A stretch of DNA of 64,000 bases from Azospirillum sp. TSH58 (GCF_003119115.1 NZ_CP022367.1:509001-573000), one strand, 5' to 3'; shown: positions 1 through 8,987, counted from the stretch's first letter. The notes: generated by a model not told the origin, from the letters alone. Made by a program: numbers and translations.

Positions 1-399
1 CTGTCGACGAGCAACTCCACAGCAGCTCCCGAGGAGACTGGCTCCGGCGGCAGGCGCAAGCTCCGAACGCTTCGGCTGAGGGTGGAATGGTCCGGAACGG
101 CGCGCTCAACACCGAGCCGCTGGACGAGGGAGCCGACCAGACTTTTGATCTGGTGCAGCGGCAGCCGGAACACGGCGCGTAAAACCAGGGCGGCCGTGAT
201 TGCCAGATCCGAATAGGTCCGCTGGCCGCCGGGGGGTGGAGCGTGTTTCCGCCCGCCAGCGGACCACTGTCTCGGCCGTGAACCAAACCCTCAGGCTGCC
301 CCACGCCCGAAGCCCCGCATCATAGTCCGCCCAGTTGCGAAGTCGATGGCGGCGCTTCAGGATGTGATGGCGACGGGACGCGTTGACTTTGAACGGCAT
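1..399 (-). pseudogene. IS5-family transposase, N-terminal fragment, frameshifted
   Basis: The reverse strand encodes the start of an IS5-type DDE transposase (MPFKVNASRRHHILKRRHR...), recognised from the conserved N-terminal RNWADYDAGLRARGSL-like block. The frame breaks near position 230 at a run of six C (minus strand). Dropping one C restores the expected continuation (TPGGQRTYSDLAI, then HQIKSLVGSLVQRLG and VPDHSTLSR) down to the window edge. The catalytic C-terminal part lies outside the window. It is either a decayed copy or a homopolymer slip. The family call is from memory of IS5 sequences, not a search. Confidence 0.7.
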
Positions 400-558
400 G
401 ATCAGACCGGAACGGCAGAAAAGGGGAGGCCTACATCCGCGACGCCCTGATTTTCACAACCGGCCGCCTCACTGCAACAAGGTCTCGCCGAGCCAGGAAA
501 GTCCGTCCTTCCCCGCCTGCGACCCCGCCCGTCGCGCAGCAGCACGCTATTTGGTATC

Positions 559-1326
559 TCACCTCCCCGTAGGCCGGCGCGCTTCAAAGCTGATGATGTC
601 GTCGTCTTTCTGCGGTGCTTGTCCATGCTGGTAGTTACCGGACACGACCACGTCCACAAACCCGGCAGCATTCAGAGCGAGTACAAATTCATTGACGCCC
701 CACCAACGCAGTTTGAACAAGTCGAGCTCGGTCGTTGTTAGGTTTCCGCCTTGCCAGTGCTCATAGCGAAGGTGGGACAATGTAGTTTGCGCGACATAGT
801 TGGTTTCAACTCGATGGTCGGTCAGCGTCAGCAGGTCACCATCATCGGTGGTCCACGAACGGACAGAACCCGAAGGACCCAGAAAACTCCCGATTGGATC
901 GAGGTCGACGATCAAGCTCCCGTCGGGAAGCAAATGATCATAAAAGCGCTTCAACACCGCGCCGGCCGAGAGTGTGTTCGCAATCAACTGAAACGACCCT
1001 GCTGGCATGATGATAGCAGCAAAGTGCTTGTCATAGGCAAAAGTCTCGAATGTCTGCTGCGTCAGGCTGACGGTGAGCTTTCGCTTTCGGCACTCGTCTT
1101 GGCAATATTCGAGCATCTCGGCGGATGCATCGAAGCCCTCGACTGAAAACCCGGCTTCGATAAGGGGCACGAGAAGGCGGCCATTGCCGACGGCAGGCTC
1201 CAGAATGGGGCCACGACGGCACTGTTCAAGACGCTGCCGATAGTACTCCTGATCCCCAAATGAGCGGCCTATTGGCTTGTCGAGATGATAGACCCAGGAG
1301 GCAAGTTTTCCGTACCGATTTATCAT
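559..1326 (-). CDS. class I SAM-dependent methyltransferase
   Basis: This 255-residue soluble protein has the Rossmann-type methyltransferase motif I at about residues 40-65 (ILEPAVGNGRLLVPL followed by GFSVEGFDAS), where the acidic residue after the second strand binds the ribose of SAM. A motif like post-I/motif II follows (AAIIMPAGSFQLI), then DGSLIVDLDP. The C-terminal half resembles small-molecule or natural-product methyltransferases; no substrate can be assigned. The start is the first Met of a well-conserved N-terminus. It stands alone between IS remnants, so it is probably accessory. Confidence 0.75.
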   Translation of the reverse strand: MINRYGKLASWVYHLDKPIGRSFGDQEYYRQRLEQCRRGPILEPAVGNGRLLVPLIEAGFSVEGFDASAEMLEYCQDECRKRKLTVSLTQQTFETFAYDKHFAAIIMPAGSFQLIANTLSAGAVLKRFYDHLLPDGSLIVDLDPIGSFLGPSGSVRSWTTDDGDLLTLTDHRVETNYVAQTTLSHLRYEHWQGGNLTTTELDLFKLRWWGVNEFVLALNAAGFVDVVVSGNYQHGQAPQKDDDIISFEARRPTGR

Positions 1327-1453
1327 CTCACTCCCATCTCCTCATAGTCTCGCCAGTCGAGGGCCTGAACCGCGCCGGGTTTTCCGGAGGCCATTTGGCC
1401 TCAGTCACGTCGCCACGGCCCGAGGGCACCGCTCAAGGTGGATCAGCGGAGCC

Positions 1454-1708
1454 TCAGAGATCGTTGCGGTCGTGGGCGACACGGAACCAATGCTCCGCAT
1501 GTTGGCGACAGGTCTCGGCTTCGACGGCATCGCCGGACCGTTCGGCGTCGCTGGCGCGGGCAAGCCACTGGGCGTGCTTCTGCTGGGCGGAACCGTTCAC
1601 CTTGGGTTGCGAGGGCGCCGGGGTCCCCTGCGCGGCGTGCCGTTGGACCGCTTTACCGAACCGTGGCTGCCGACGGGATCGATCACCCGCCGGATTGTCG
1701 AAAGGCAT
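1454..1708 (-). CDS. short DUF4167-like protein
   Basis: This 84-residue basic protein has a C-terminal helix pair (WLARASDAERSGDAVEAE followed by CRQHAEHWFRV). It matches the hallmark of alphaproteobacterial DUF4167 proteins, in which ...ARDAASSGDR-AENYLQHAEHYFRI ends a longer nucleic-acid-binding-like protein. Here only a short, disordered, Pro/Arg/Gln-rich N-terminus precedes it, so it is far shorter than the usual family members. The function is not established. Other long ORFs over the same bases look like antisense shadows. Confidence 0.6.
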   Translation of the reverse strand: MPFDNPAGDRSRRQPRFGKAVQRHAAQGTPAPSQPKVNGSAQQKHAQWLARASDAERSGDAVEAETCRQHAEHWFRVAHDRNDL

Positions 1709-1965
1709 GAACGTTGTTCCTCGGGGAGCGGTGGACCGCGATCAGGAGCGAAGGCTGATTTCCAAACGCTTTAATCCCGGCTTCCTTTCGTCACGTCGGA
1801 AAACGCTCGAAGAGCGTCAGCCACATCATTCATATCCTGCGGGAAGAACGCAATACGGCCGGCGAGCGGACCGTCGTTGATCGGCGTGGGGCGAGGAAGG
1901 GGACGCGACAAAGTGAGCTGATGTGGTGGACGGCCCTTCCACCTTCTTGAAACGGTGGCAAGCTG

Positions 1966-1983
1966 AGGTCGTCGAAGAAACCA
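1966..1983. repeat. left subterminal inverted repeat of the IS110-type element
   Basis: AGGTCGTCGAAGAAACCA here is a perfect 18-bp inverse of 5548-5565. It sits 17 bp before the transposase ATG and links the two halves of the split element. Confidence 0.75.
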
Positions 1984-2000
1984 GCTCAGAGGGGCCGTCC

Positions 2001-3026
2001 ATGGTAGAGGTGGTGACGATCGGTCTGGACTTGGCGAAGAACGTTTTCCAAGTCCATGGGATTGCCGCGGATGGAAAGGTTCTGGTCTGTCGGCAACTGC
2101 GTCGAAGCGAGGTTTTGAAGTTCTTCCAGAACGTTCCGCCGTGTCTGGTCGGATTGGAGGCCTGCGGCACAGCGCATTACCGGACGCGGGAAATCGCGGC
2201 CCTGGGGCATACGGTGAAGCTGATGCCGCCCGCCTATGTCAAACCCTACGTGAAGCGGGGCAAGACCGACGCCGCCGATGCCGAGGCCATCTGCGAAGCG
2301 GTCACCCGCCCGACCATGCGTTTCGTCGCCATCAAGACGGTGGACCAGCAAGCCGCGCTGATGCTGCACAAGACCCGCGACCTGCTGGTGCGGCAGCGAA
2401 CGATGCTGATCAACGGGTTGCGCGGGCACTTGGCGGAATTCGGAATCATCGCGGCCAAAGGGCCAGAAGGCGTGAAGGTGGTGACCGCAGCCCTCCATGA
2501 AGCACAGGATCGTCTGCCTGAACTGGCGCGCTTGGCGCTGCACGGCATCGTCGATCAACTTCGGCAGCTTGAGGCCGAAATCGACCGGCTGGAGAAGCGC
2601 ATCCTCGCTTGGCATCGGGCCAGCGAGGTCAGCCGGCGCTTGGCGACCATTCCCGGCATTGGACCGATCACCGCAAGCACCATCGCGGCGGCCGTACCGG
2701 ACGGCACGCTGTTCCGTTCCGGCCGGCAGTTCGCCGCATGGCTCGGTCTGACACCGAAAGCCCACAGCAGCGGCGGCAAGGAACGCCACGTCGGCATCAG
2801 CAAGCAGGGCGACGGCTACCTTCGGCGCTTGCTCGTCGTCGGCGCCACGGCGGTCATGCGGCTGGCCCGCAAGGACAACGCCAGCCGCAGTTGGGCGACG
2901 AAGCTGCTGGAGCGCAAACCGGCGAAGCTGGCCGCCGTGGCTCTGGCCAACAAGACCGCGCGCATCGCGTGGTGTGCATCGGCCTGCAACACTGGGCCAG
3001 TTTCAGGGGTGATCGGCGTCCAATAA
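2001..3026 (+). CDS. IS110 family (IS1111-type) transposase
   Basis: This 341-residue DEDD recombinase has an N-terminal RuvC-like domain (IGLDLAKNVFQVHG with the first Asp at about residue 9, GLEACGTAHYRTRE with the Glu at about 60, and KTDAADAEAI with the Asp pair at about 100). The C-terminal transposase_20 domain begins at about 210 (LATIPGIGPITASTI) and includes AAWLGLTPKAHSSGGKERHVGISKQGD. The ATG at 2001 is chosen because upstream codons fall in the element's terminal repeat. The last residues (about 325 onward, NTGPVSGVIGVQ) look unlike family C-termini and end at the IS21 left end, so the native tail is probably replaced. IS110 recombinases are known to be guided by a bridge RNA encoded next to the gene; the 3' noncoding part here is split. 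Confidence 0.85.
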   Translation: MVEVVTIGLDLAKNVFQVHGIAADGKVLVCRQLRRSEVLKFFQNVPPCLVGLEACGTAHYRTREIAALGHTVKLMPPAYVKPYVKRGKTDAADAEAICEAVTRPTMRFVAIKTVDQQAALMLHKTRDLLVRQRTMLINGLRGHLAEFGIIAAKGPEGVKVVTAALHEAQDRLPELARLALHGIVDQLRQLEAEIDRLEKRILAWHRASEVSRRLATIPGIGPITASTIAAAVPDGTLFRSGRQFAAWLGLTPKAHSSGGKERHVGISKQGDGYLRRLLVVGATAVMRLARKDNASRSWATKLLERKPAKLAAVALANKTARIAWCASACNTGPVSGVIGVQ

Positions 3027-3088
3027 CCAGCCACTCCTGATCTGGCAGACTACCACCCTGGGTTCGGACGACGGGGTGGCGGACAGGG

Positions 3089-4612
3089 ATGCTGACGGTG
3101 GAGACGATTGCACGGATACGGCGCGAGCACGCGAAGGGGAAGAGCATCCGGGCCATTGCCCGGTCGCTGAAGGTGTCGCGGGAGACGGTGACGAAATACC
3201 TGCGCTCGGGCGAGACGGCGCCGCGCTACGAGCGCCAGCACCAGCCGCTCCCAAAGTTGGCGGCGTTCCAGGAGGAGCTGGAACGGCTGATCATCGAGAA
3301 TGAACGCCAGCCCGCCCGCGATCGGCTCGACTACCTGGGGATCTTCGGGCGGCTGAAGGATGCCGGGTTCCAGGGCGGGTACGACGCGGTGCGGCGCTAC
3401 ATCAAGCGCTTCAAGCAGCGCCAGCCGCCGTGCGGGCCGGTGGACGCCTACGTGCCGCTCACCTTTGCTCCCGCCGAGGCGTACCAGTTCGACTGGGCGG
3501 AGGAGTGGATCATCCTGGACGGGGTGACGACCAAGGTGCAGGTGGCCCATGTCCGGCTGTGCCACAGCCGCATGCCGTTCGTGGCGGCCTACCCGCGCCA
3601 GAGCCAGGAGATGGTGTTCGACGCCCATGCCCGCGCCGCGGCGTTCTACGGCGGCCTGTGCGAGCGCGGCATCTATGACAACATGAAGACGGCGGTGGAC
3701 GCCCTGTTCGTCGGCAAGGAGCGCCGCTTCAACCGCCGCTTCGCCCAGATGTGCTCGCACTATCTGGTCGAGCCGGTGGCCTGCACCCCGGCTTCGGGCT
3801 GGGAGAAGGGCCAAGTCGAGAATCAGGTCGGCACCTTGCGCCAGCGGCTGTTCACGCCGCGCCTGCGCGCCAAGACGCTGGAGCAGGTGAACGACCACCT
3901 GCGCGATCAGGTGATCACCTGGGCCCAACAGACGCTGCATCCCGAGGATAAGAGCCGGACGGTGTGGGAGGTGTTCCAGGCGGAGCAGCCGGCGCTGCTT
4001 ACCGTGAGCGATCCCTTCGACGGCTTCCACGAGACCACGCTCAGCGCGTCGAAGACCTGCCTGATCCACTTTGACCGCAATCGCTACAGCGTGGCCGCGG
4101 CGGCGGCGGCCGGCAAGCCGGTGCAAGTGCGGGCCTACGCGACACGGATCGTGGCGTGGTTCAACGGCGCGATCGTCGCCGAGCACCCGCGGGCCTTCGG
4201 GCACGGCCACACGCGCTACAATCCGCTGCACTACCTGCCGGTTCTCGCCCGCAAGCCGGGGGCGCTGCGCAACGGGGCGCCGTTCCGGGACTGGGAGTTG
4301 CCGCCAGCCTTGGCGAAGGTGCGGACCCGCCTGGGTCGCGGCGATGCCGCCGACCGGCAGTTCGTTGGCGTGCTCGCCGCCATCCTCACCGACGGCTTGG
4401 ACGCGGTGGAAGCCGTCTGCCGCGAGGCGCTGGCGAGCGGCACGCACAGCCGGGACGTGATCCTGAACATCCTGGCCCGGCACCACGACGTCACACCGGC
4501 GCCGGCCATGGCGGTGCCGGCGGCGCTGACGCTGTCCATCGAGCCGGCCGCCGACTGCGGGCGCTACGACCGTTTGCGCGCGGTGCGGGAGGGCTGCCAT
4601 GGAACGGCATGA
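3089..4612 (+). CDS. istA: IS21 transposase IstA
   Basis: This 507-residue transposase has an N-terminal helix-turn-helix (about residues 5-35, ARIRREHAKGKSIRAIARSL, then SRETVTKYLR). It also has an integrase-type DDE catalytic core at about 115-260, with FDWAEEW as the first Asp region, RGIYDNMKTAVD as the second and GWEKGQVENQV as the Glu. A beta-strand-rich C-terminus follows. Its length fits IstA. The stop overlaps the istB start, the usual translational coupling in IS21. The gene appears intact. Confidence 0.92.
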   Translation: MLTVETIARIRREHAKGKSIRAIARSLKVSRETVTKYLRSGETAPRYERQHQPLPKLAAFQEELERLIIENERQPARDRLDYLGIFGRLKDAGFQGGYDAVRRYIKRFKQRQPPCGPVDAYVPLTFAPAEAYQFDWAEEWIILDGVTTKVQVAHVRLCHSRMPFVAAYPRQSQEMVFDAHARAAAFYGGLCERGIYDNMKTAVDALFVGKERRFNRRFAQMCSHYLVEPVACTPASGWEKGQVENQVGTLRQRLFTPRLRAKTLEQVNDHLRDQVITWAQQTLHPEDKSRTVWEVFQAEQPALLTVSDPFDGFHETTLSASKTCLIHFDRNRYSVAAAAAAGKPVQVRAYATRIVAWFNGAIVAEHPRAFGHGHTRYNPLHYLPVLARKPGALRNGAPFRDWELPPALAKVRTRLGRGDAADRQFVGVLAAILTDGLDAVEAVCREALASGTHSRDVILNILARHHDVTPAPAMAVPAALTLSIEPAADCGRYDRLRAVREGCHGTA

Positions 4613-5330
4613 GCTGATGGCGCTGATGGCCGAGCTCAGCCTGGCCGGCATGCGCGCCGCCTACGACGAGGTGATGAGCGACGGGCTGAAGCGGCAGCGC
4701 ACCGTCCAGCAGATCCTGGGCGATCTGCTGGCGGCGGAGCGGGCGGAGAAGCAGGCGCGCTCGATCCGCTACCAGCTCGGCGCCGCCAAGCTGCCCCTGG
4801 CCAAGACGCTGGCCGAATTCGACTTCGCTGCCGGTCCCCTGAACGAGGGGCTGGTGCGCGACCTGCACGACGGCGGCTTTCTGGAAACCCAGCGCAACGC
4901 CGTGTTCATCGGGGGAACCGGCACCGGCAAGACGCACGTGTGCATCGCCATCACGGCTAACTGCGTGCGCCGCGGCGCCCGTGCCCGGTTCTTCAACGTC
5001 ATCGACTTGGTGAACCGGTTGGAGGCGGAAGCCCGGGCCGGGCAGGCGGGCAAGCTCGCCGCCCAGCTGACCCGCGTTGATCTCGTGGTGCTGGACGAAC
5101 TCGGCTACCTGCCGTTCTCCCAGAGTGGCGGCCAACTGCTGTTCCACGCGCTCAGCCAGTTGTACTCGCGGACCTCGCTGTTGATCACCACGAACTTGAG
5201 CTTCGCTGAATGGCCGACGGTGTTCGCCGGCGACGCCAAGATGACCACCGCCCTGCTCGACCAGCTCACGCATCACTGCGACATCCTGGAGACCGGCAAC
5301 GAGAGCTGGCGCTTCAAGAACCGTTCCTGA
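4599..5330 (+). CDS. istB: IS21 helper ATPase IstB
   Basis: This 243-residue AAA+ ATPase of the DnaC/IstB type assists IstA in target selection. It has Walker A GGTGTGKTH at about residue 106, Walker B LVVLDELGYLPF at about 165, and sensor region LLITTNLSFAEW. It overlaps the 3' end of istA by 14 bases. Its length is usual for the family and the gene is intact. Confidence 0.93.
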   Translation: MERHELMALMAELSLAGMRAAYDEVMSDGLKRQRTVQQILGDLLAAERAEKQARSIRYQLGAAKLPLAKTLAEFDFAAGPLNEGLVRDLHDGGFLETQRNAVFIGGTGTGKTHVCIAITANCVRRGARARFFNVIDLVNRLEAEARAGQAGKLAAQLTRVDLVVLDELGYLPFSQSGGQLLFHALSQLYSRTSLLITTNLSFAEWPTVFAGDAKMTTALLDQLTHHCDILETGNESWRFKNRS

Positions 5331-5332
5331 GC

Positions 5333-5437
5333 GTTGTCCAGGGGGGCCCACAGGTCCCTCCCACGCGCGCCGCTGCGTCAGCCATGCGGGCACTCCGCGG
5401 CGCGCGCGGGTCCCTCCCGTGGACTCCCTGGACAACG
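5333..5437. repeat. long imperfect hairpin between istB and the IS21 right end
   Basis: CGTTGTCCAGGG (5333-5344) is the perfect inverse of CCCTGGACAACG (5426-5437). The 81-bp spacer contains the direct repeat GGTCCCTCCC twice and GCGCGC tracts that can fold further. It begins immediately after the istB stop, so it may act as a transcription stop or structured 3' end. The function is inferred. Confidence 0.5.
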
Positions 5438-5457
5438 GGCTCTGCAACCGTAAGCGT

Positions 5458-5507
5458 GGCTGGAAATTCGACGCCGATGCCGGCTGGAAATTCGAAGCCG
5501 ATTGACA
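5458..5507. repeat. IS21 right-end tandem terminal repeats
   Basis: Two 24-bp near-identical units start with GGCTGGAAATTCGA at 5458 and 5482. The second ends in CCGATTGACA, the proposed IS terminus. Repeated transposase-binding units at the tips are a hallmark of IS21. Confidence 0.65.
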
Positions 5508-5547
5508 GTGCGGATTTCCCTCTTGCGCCAGAGGGGCCGTCCACACA

Positions 5548-5565
5548 TGGTTTCTTCGACGACCT
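5548..5565. repeat. right subterminal inverted repeat of the IS110-type element
   Basis: TGGTTTCTTCGACGACCT is the exact inverse of 1966-1983. Only about 40 bp of IS110-type sequence lies between the IS21 tip and this repeat, so most of the 3' noncoding segment is missing or lies left of IS21. Confidence 0.75.
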
Positions 5566-5697
5566 TAGCCTGGATCATTCATCAGCGTTTTGGAACGGCT
5601 GTCCGAGGGCGCGTTGATGGGTGACGCCAACGGCGCGGCATGACGGGGCTGGAGGGTTGCGGGGACAGGTTCGCTCGGGGGCACGTCACCCCGGCGG

Positions 5698-6332
5698 TCA
5701 CGGCGGCAGCTTGACGGTGCGGGCAGCCAGCATCGCGAGGCTTTCCTGGTAGGGGAAGCTGGTCGGCAGAGACACCTTGATGCGGGTCTTCATCTCGGTG
5801 ACCCGCGCCGCCACCTTGATGAGGCCGAGGCGCAGCGTGTCGAACTGCGCCTCTCGCCAGAACGACGCCTTCGGCGCCAAGCCGCGCAAGGTGTGCAGCA
5901 GCCAGTAGGCGGCGGTGTGGATGAGCAGCCGGAACTGGTTGGCGGTTGCCTTGCTGCACGACGTCCGGTCGGAGGCGAGATGCAATTTATGCGCCTTGAT
6001 CCGGTTCTCCATCTGGCCGCGGGCGCAGTAGATGGTCTCGTACAGCGCCTTGGGCGTGCCCGCCAAATTGGTGACGATGAACCGGCTATCGGTGCCCTGG
6101 GCCGCCGCCTCGATCCGGGCGATGACCCGGCGCTCGACCTTCCAGGTGCGGGCGGCGTAGCGGAACTCGCCGAAGCGCCGGACCTTGTCCGCCTCGCCGG
6201 CGAGCCGGCCCATGGCGGCGTCCTCGGCCAGGTCGGTGACGCGCCCGAGCAGGACTGTGTTGCCGCCCAGGCCGAAGACGTAGCCGACGCGGTTGCGCTC
6301 ACACCAGCTCATCGCCTCATGGCGGCCGTAAT
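5698..6332 (-). pseudogene. IS1380 transposase, C-terminal half
   Basis: The protein starts in mid-domain at YGRHEAMSWCERNRVGYVFG and runs through RFIVTNLAG, YCARGQMENRIKAHK, LASDRTSCSKATANQFRLLIHTA to the normal C-terminus, clearly an IS1380 family transposase. Its N-terminal half lies at 9013-9673 in the same orientation. The IS66 tip GTAAGCG at 6333 marks the break. An ORF can be read a little further upstream, but those codons belong to IS66. Confidence 0.88.
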
Positions 6333-6413
6333 GTAAGCGTTGGGTGACGACACATCCGACGTGATCGGGGTTCATGAAATATTCCGCTGGTCGCAGTTCA
6401 GCGGGGTAAGAGG

Positions 6414-6989
6414 ATGTCGGGTCAGGATCTGGAGAGCTATTGGCGTGGTCATGTCGAGGCCTGGAAGGGCAGCGGGCTGACGCTGAAAGCCTACGCTGAA
6501 GCCCATGGCATTGGACGGTGGGCTCTGGGGCGGTGGTCGCGCCGCTTTGCCGCTGCGGAGGAGGTGAGCACTCGCCGTCATAGGGATAGTCCTGGTGCTG
6601 TCCCTATGACGGCGAGCGCTCCCTTGGTGATGGAGATCGTCGAGGCGGCCCCCCGCCGGCGGTATTGGTCGCAGGCGGAGAAAGAGCAGCTGGTGGCGGA
6701 AACCTGCGAGCCGGGCGTGAGCGTGTCGCTGGTCGCCCGCCGGCGCGGGGTCGATCCCAGCCTGTTGTTCCGCTGGCGCCGCCAGATGCTCACTCCGGCC
6801 GAGCCGACGCCCATCTTCGCGCCGGTGGAGGTGGCGGACGCCACGCCGGCTCTTCCCCTCACGCCGCCAGCTCCATGCGGTGCCGGCCTGATCGAGATCG
6901 AGTTGGCCGGCGGACGGCGGCTGCGGGTCGGGCGGGATGTCGATGCCGAAGCATTGCGCCGGGTGATCAGCGTGCTGGAGCGGCCATGA
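6414..6989 (+). CDS. tnpA: IS66 accessory protein TnpA
   Basis: This 191-residue protein has two transposase-8/HTH-like blocks: SYWRGHVEAWKGSGLTLKAY at about residues 8-27, and WSQAEKEQLVAETCEPGVSV with VARRRGVDPSLLFRWRRQM at about 83-123. The C-terminal acidic segment IEIELAGGRRLRVGRDVD is typical of IS66 TnpA. A strong hairpin (6572-6615) lies within the linker codons. The stop overlaps the ATG of tnpB. Confidence 0.85.
   Translation: MSGQDLESYWRGHVEAWKGSGLTLKAYAEAHGIGRWALGRWSRRFAAAEEVSTRRHRDSPGAVPMTASAPLVMEIVEAAPRRRYWSQAEKEQLVAETCEPGVSVSLVARRRGVDPSLLFRWRRQMLTPAEPTPIFAPVEVADATPALPLTPPAPCGAGLIEIELAGGRRLRVGRDVDAEALRRVISVLERP
6572..6615. repeat. 15-bp inverted repeat inside IS66 tnpA
   Basis: TCGCCGTCATAGGGA (6572-6586) and TCCCTATGACGGCGA (6601-6615) are exact inverses around a 14-nt loop. 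The hairpin encodes part of the linker between the two HTH-like halves of TnpA and is in frame. It is not an obvious part of the IS66 structure. Confidence 0.7.
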
Positions 6990-7393
6990 TGCTGTCGATC
7001 CCGGCCGGTGTGCGCATTTGCCTGGCGCTGGAGCCCTGCGACATGCGCCGCGGCTTCGACGGACTGGCCCTGCTGGTGCAGCAGGCCCTCGGCAAGGACC
7101 CGTTCTGCGGCCACCTTTACATCTTCCGAGGGAAAGGTGCCGGGCGCGTGAAAATTCTCTACGCCGATCAGAACGGCCAGTGCCTGTTCGCCAAAAGGCT
7201 GGAAAAGGGGCGATTTGTCTGGCCAACGACACGGACGCCGGGCGGCACGGTGGTGCTGACGCCGGCGGAACTGTCCCTGCTTCTGGAGGGACTGGACTGG
7301 CGTCACACCGTGTCGGCATCCAGGCCGGCCGTAGCGGGATGTATGGGGGAAAAGGTGAGGAAAACCGCGGGCTTGGCTGGCTTGGGGCCGTGA
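6986..7393 (+). CDS. tnpB: IS66 TnpB (Orf2)
   Basis: This 135-residue protein contains the diagnostic IS66 Orf2 sequence: CLALEPCDMRRGFDGLALLV near the start, GHLYIFRGKGAGRVKILYAD in the middle and LEKGRFVWP later. Its role is needed for transposition but is biochemically unclear. The ATG overlaps the tnpA stop (ATGA). The tail beyond LDWRHTVSASRPA is slightly long for the family. Confidence 0.87.
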   Translation: MMLSIPAGVRICLALEPCDMRRGFDGLALLVQQALGKDPFCGHLYIFRGKGAGRVKILYADQNGQCLFAKRLEKGRFVWPTTRTPGGTVVLTPAELSLLLEGLDWRHTVSASRPAVAGCMGEKVRKTAGLAGLGP

Positions 7394-7411
7394 TCTGCGG
7401 TACAATCGGCC

Positions 7412-8987
7412 ATGCGCTTCGACCTCGACAACCTGCCCGCTGATCCGGCCCTGCTGCAGCAGATGGTGCGCGATTTGGCCGAGGTCGTGGAGCGCCAGAA
7501 AGCCGATCTGGCGGAGTTGGAGGCTCTGCGTCAGCAGCTCCGGCAGATGCAGCGCACCGTCTTCGGGCGCCGCTCCGAACGGCTCGATCCCGATCAGCTC
7601 GATCTCGGGTTGGAGGAGTTGGAGGCCGACATCGCCCGGGTCGAGGCCAAACTCGCTGACCCTGAACCGGAACCGTCGGCCCCTGCGGAACCACCCAGCC
7701 GTGGCCGCGAGTTGCCCGATGATCTGCCGCATCACGATCTCACGCTCGAGCCGCCCGGGCTGGAGTCCGGCGCCGGGGTTTGCCCCTGCGGCGGCGGGGC
7801 TTTGCATGAGGCCGGCGAGACGGTGGCCCGGATGATCGACTACGTGCCGGCCCAGGTGCGGGTGCTGCGCATCCGCCGGCCCAAATACGCCTGCCGCGGC
7901 TACGGCACGCTGCATCAGGCGCCGGCCCCGGAGAAGCCGATCGCCAAGGGCATGGCGACGCCGGCGATGCTGGCGCACGTCATCACCAGCCGCTACTGCG
8001 ATCATCTGCCCTTCTACCGCCAGGCGCAGATCCTGGCCCGCAACGGCTTCCCCGTTGATCGCTCGGTTCTGGCGGGCTGGGCGGGACAGGCGTGCTGGTG
8101 GCTGGAGGCGCTGCATGAGGAACTGGGCAAGGCCCTGTTCGCCTCGGCCAAGCTGTTCGCCGAGCCCGCAGGGCCAGCGAAGCTACGACACGCCGATGCC
8201 GACGCTGGCGCCGGGAACCGGCCGGGTGAAGACCGGACGGCTGTGGGCCTATGCCCGCGATGACCGGCCCTGGCAGGGGCTGGACCCGCCAGCGGTGATT
8301 TACGCCTACACCAGCGATCGCAAAGGCGAACGCCCAGCCGCCCACCTGCGGGAGTTCCGCGGGGTGCTGCAGGTGGACGGTTACGCCGGGTTCGAACGGC
8401 TGGCTGCCGGCAACCGGGTCGTGCTGGCGGCGTGCTGGAGCCATGCGCGTCGACGCTTCTACGACTTGGCCGAAAACGGCTCGCCGATCGCCGCCGAGGC
8501 GTTGCGCCGCATCGCCCGGCTCTACGCGATCGAAGAGCGCATCCGCGGCCGCACGGCCGATGAGCGCCGACAACTTTGGCAAGCCGAGGCCGCTTCCCAG
8601 GTGGCGGAGCTGAAGGCGTGGCTGGAGCACGAACTTCCCCGCCTGCCGGGCCGCTCCAAGCTGGCCGAGGCGATCCGCTATGCGCTCGGTCGCTGGAAGG
8701 CGCTGTGCGTCTACCTGGGCGACGGCCGGGTGGAGATGGATACCAACACAGTGGAGCGCTGCATCAGGCCGGTAGCCCTCGGCCGGAAGAATAGCCTCTT
8801 CGCCGGCTCCGAGGGTGGTGGCCATCGCTGGGCGGTGATCGCCTCGCTGGTTGAGACCTGCAAGCTCAACGCTGTCGAACCGTTCGCCTACCTGCGCGAC
8901 GTCCTGGAGCGCATGGTGAACGGCTATCCCGCCAGCCGCCTCGCCGATCTCCTCCCCTGGAACTGGAGGCCCGCCGTCAACGCCTGA
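7412..8987 (+). pseudogene. tnpC: IS66 transposase TnpC, frameshifted
   Basis: The N-terminal part contains the coiled coil (about residues 15-75), a zinc-finger-like region (CPCGGGALHEAG, then YACRGYGTLHQAP with Cys to Tyr and Val to Leu changes) and CDHLPFYRQAQILARNG. The frame shifts between about 8165 and 8190, where a short extra segment separates ALFASAKLFA from DTPMPTLAPGTGRVKTGRLW. The rest (DDE core, VDGYAGFERL, ACWSHARRRFYD, AVEPFAYLRDVLERM) is in the next frame. The transposase is therefore probably inactive unless frameshifting rescues it. Confidence 0.85.

Larger units (their letters stand above)
3010..5507 (+). mobile_element. IS21 family element
   Basis: This element of about 2.5 kb has overlapping istA-istB genes. 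The right end carries two tandem terminal repeats (GGCTGGAAATTCGA-CGCCGATGCC at 5458-5481 and a near copy from 5482) ending in CCGATTGACA. The left end (TGATCGGCGTCCAATAACCAGCC, 3010-3032) aligns imperfectly with the inverse of the right terminal repeat. IS21 elements characteristically have multiple terminal repeats. No clear target duplication was found, so the left boundary is approximate. Confidence 0.7.
1928..5566 (+). mobile_element. IS110/IS1111-type element interrupted by IS21
   Basis: The left end is a hairpin (GGACGGCCC at 1928-1936 with GGGCCGTCC at 1992-2000) containing AGGTCGTCGAAGAAACCA at 1966-1983. The exact inverse of that 18-mer occurs at 5548-5565, and the 14-mer CAGAGGGGCCGTCC is present at both ends in the same order (1987-2000 and 5529-5542). 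The transposase gene lies just inside the left end. About 2.5 kb of IS21 separates the gene from the right end. Subterminal inverted repeats are typical of the IS1111 group. Confidence 0.7.

Noticed and set aside
1260..1880. plus-strand ORFs between the methyltransferase and IS110
   Set aside because: They have no recognisable family, and the minus-strand DUF4167-like frame explains the coding signal.
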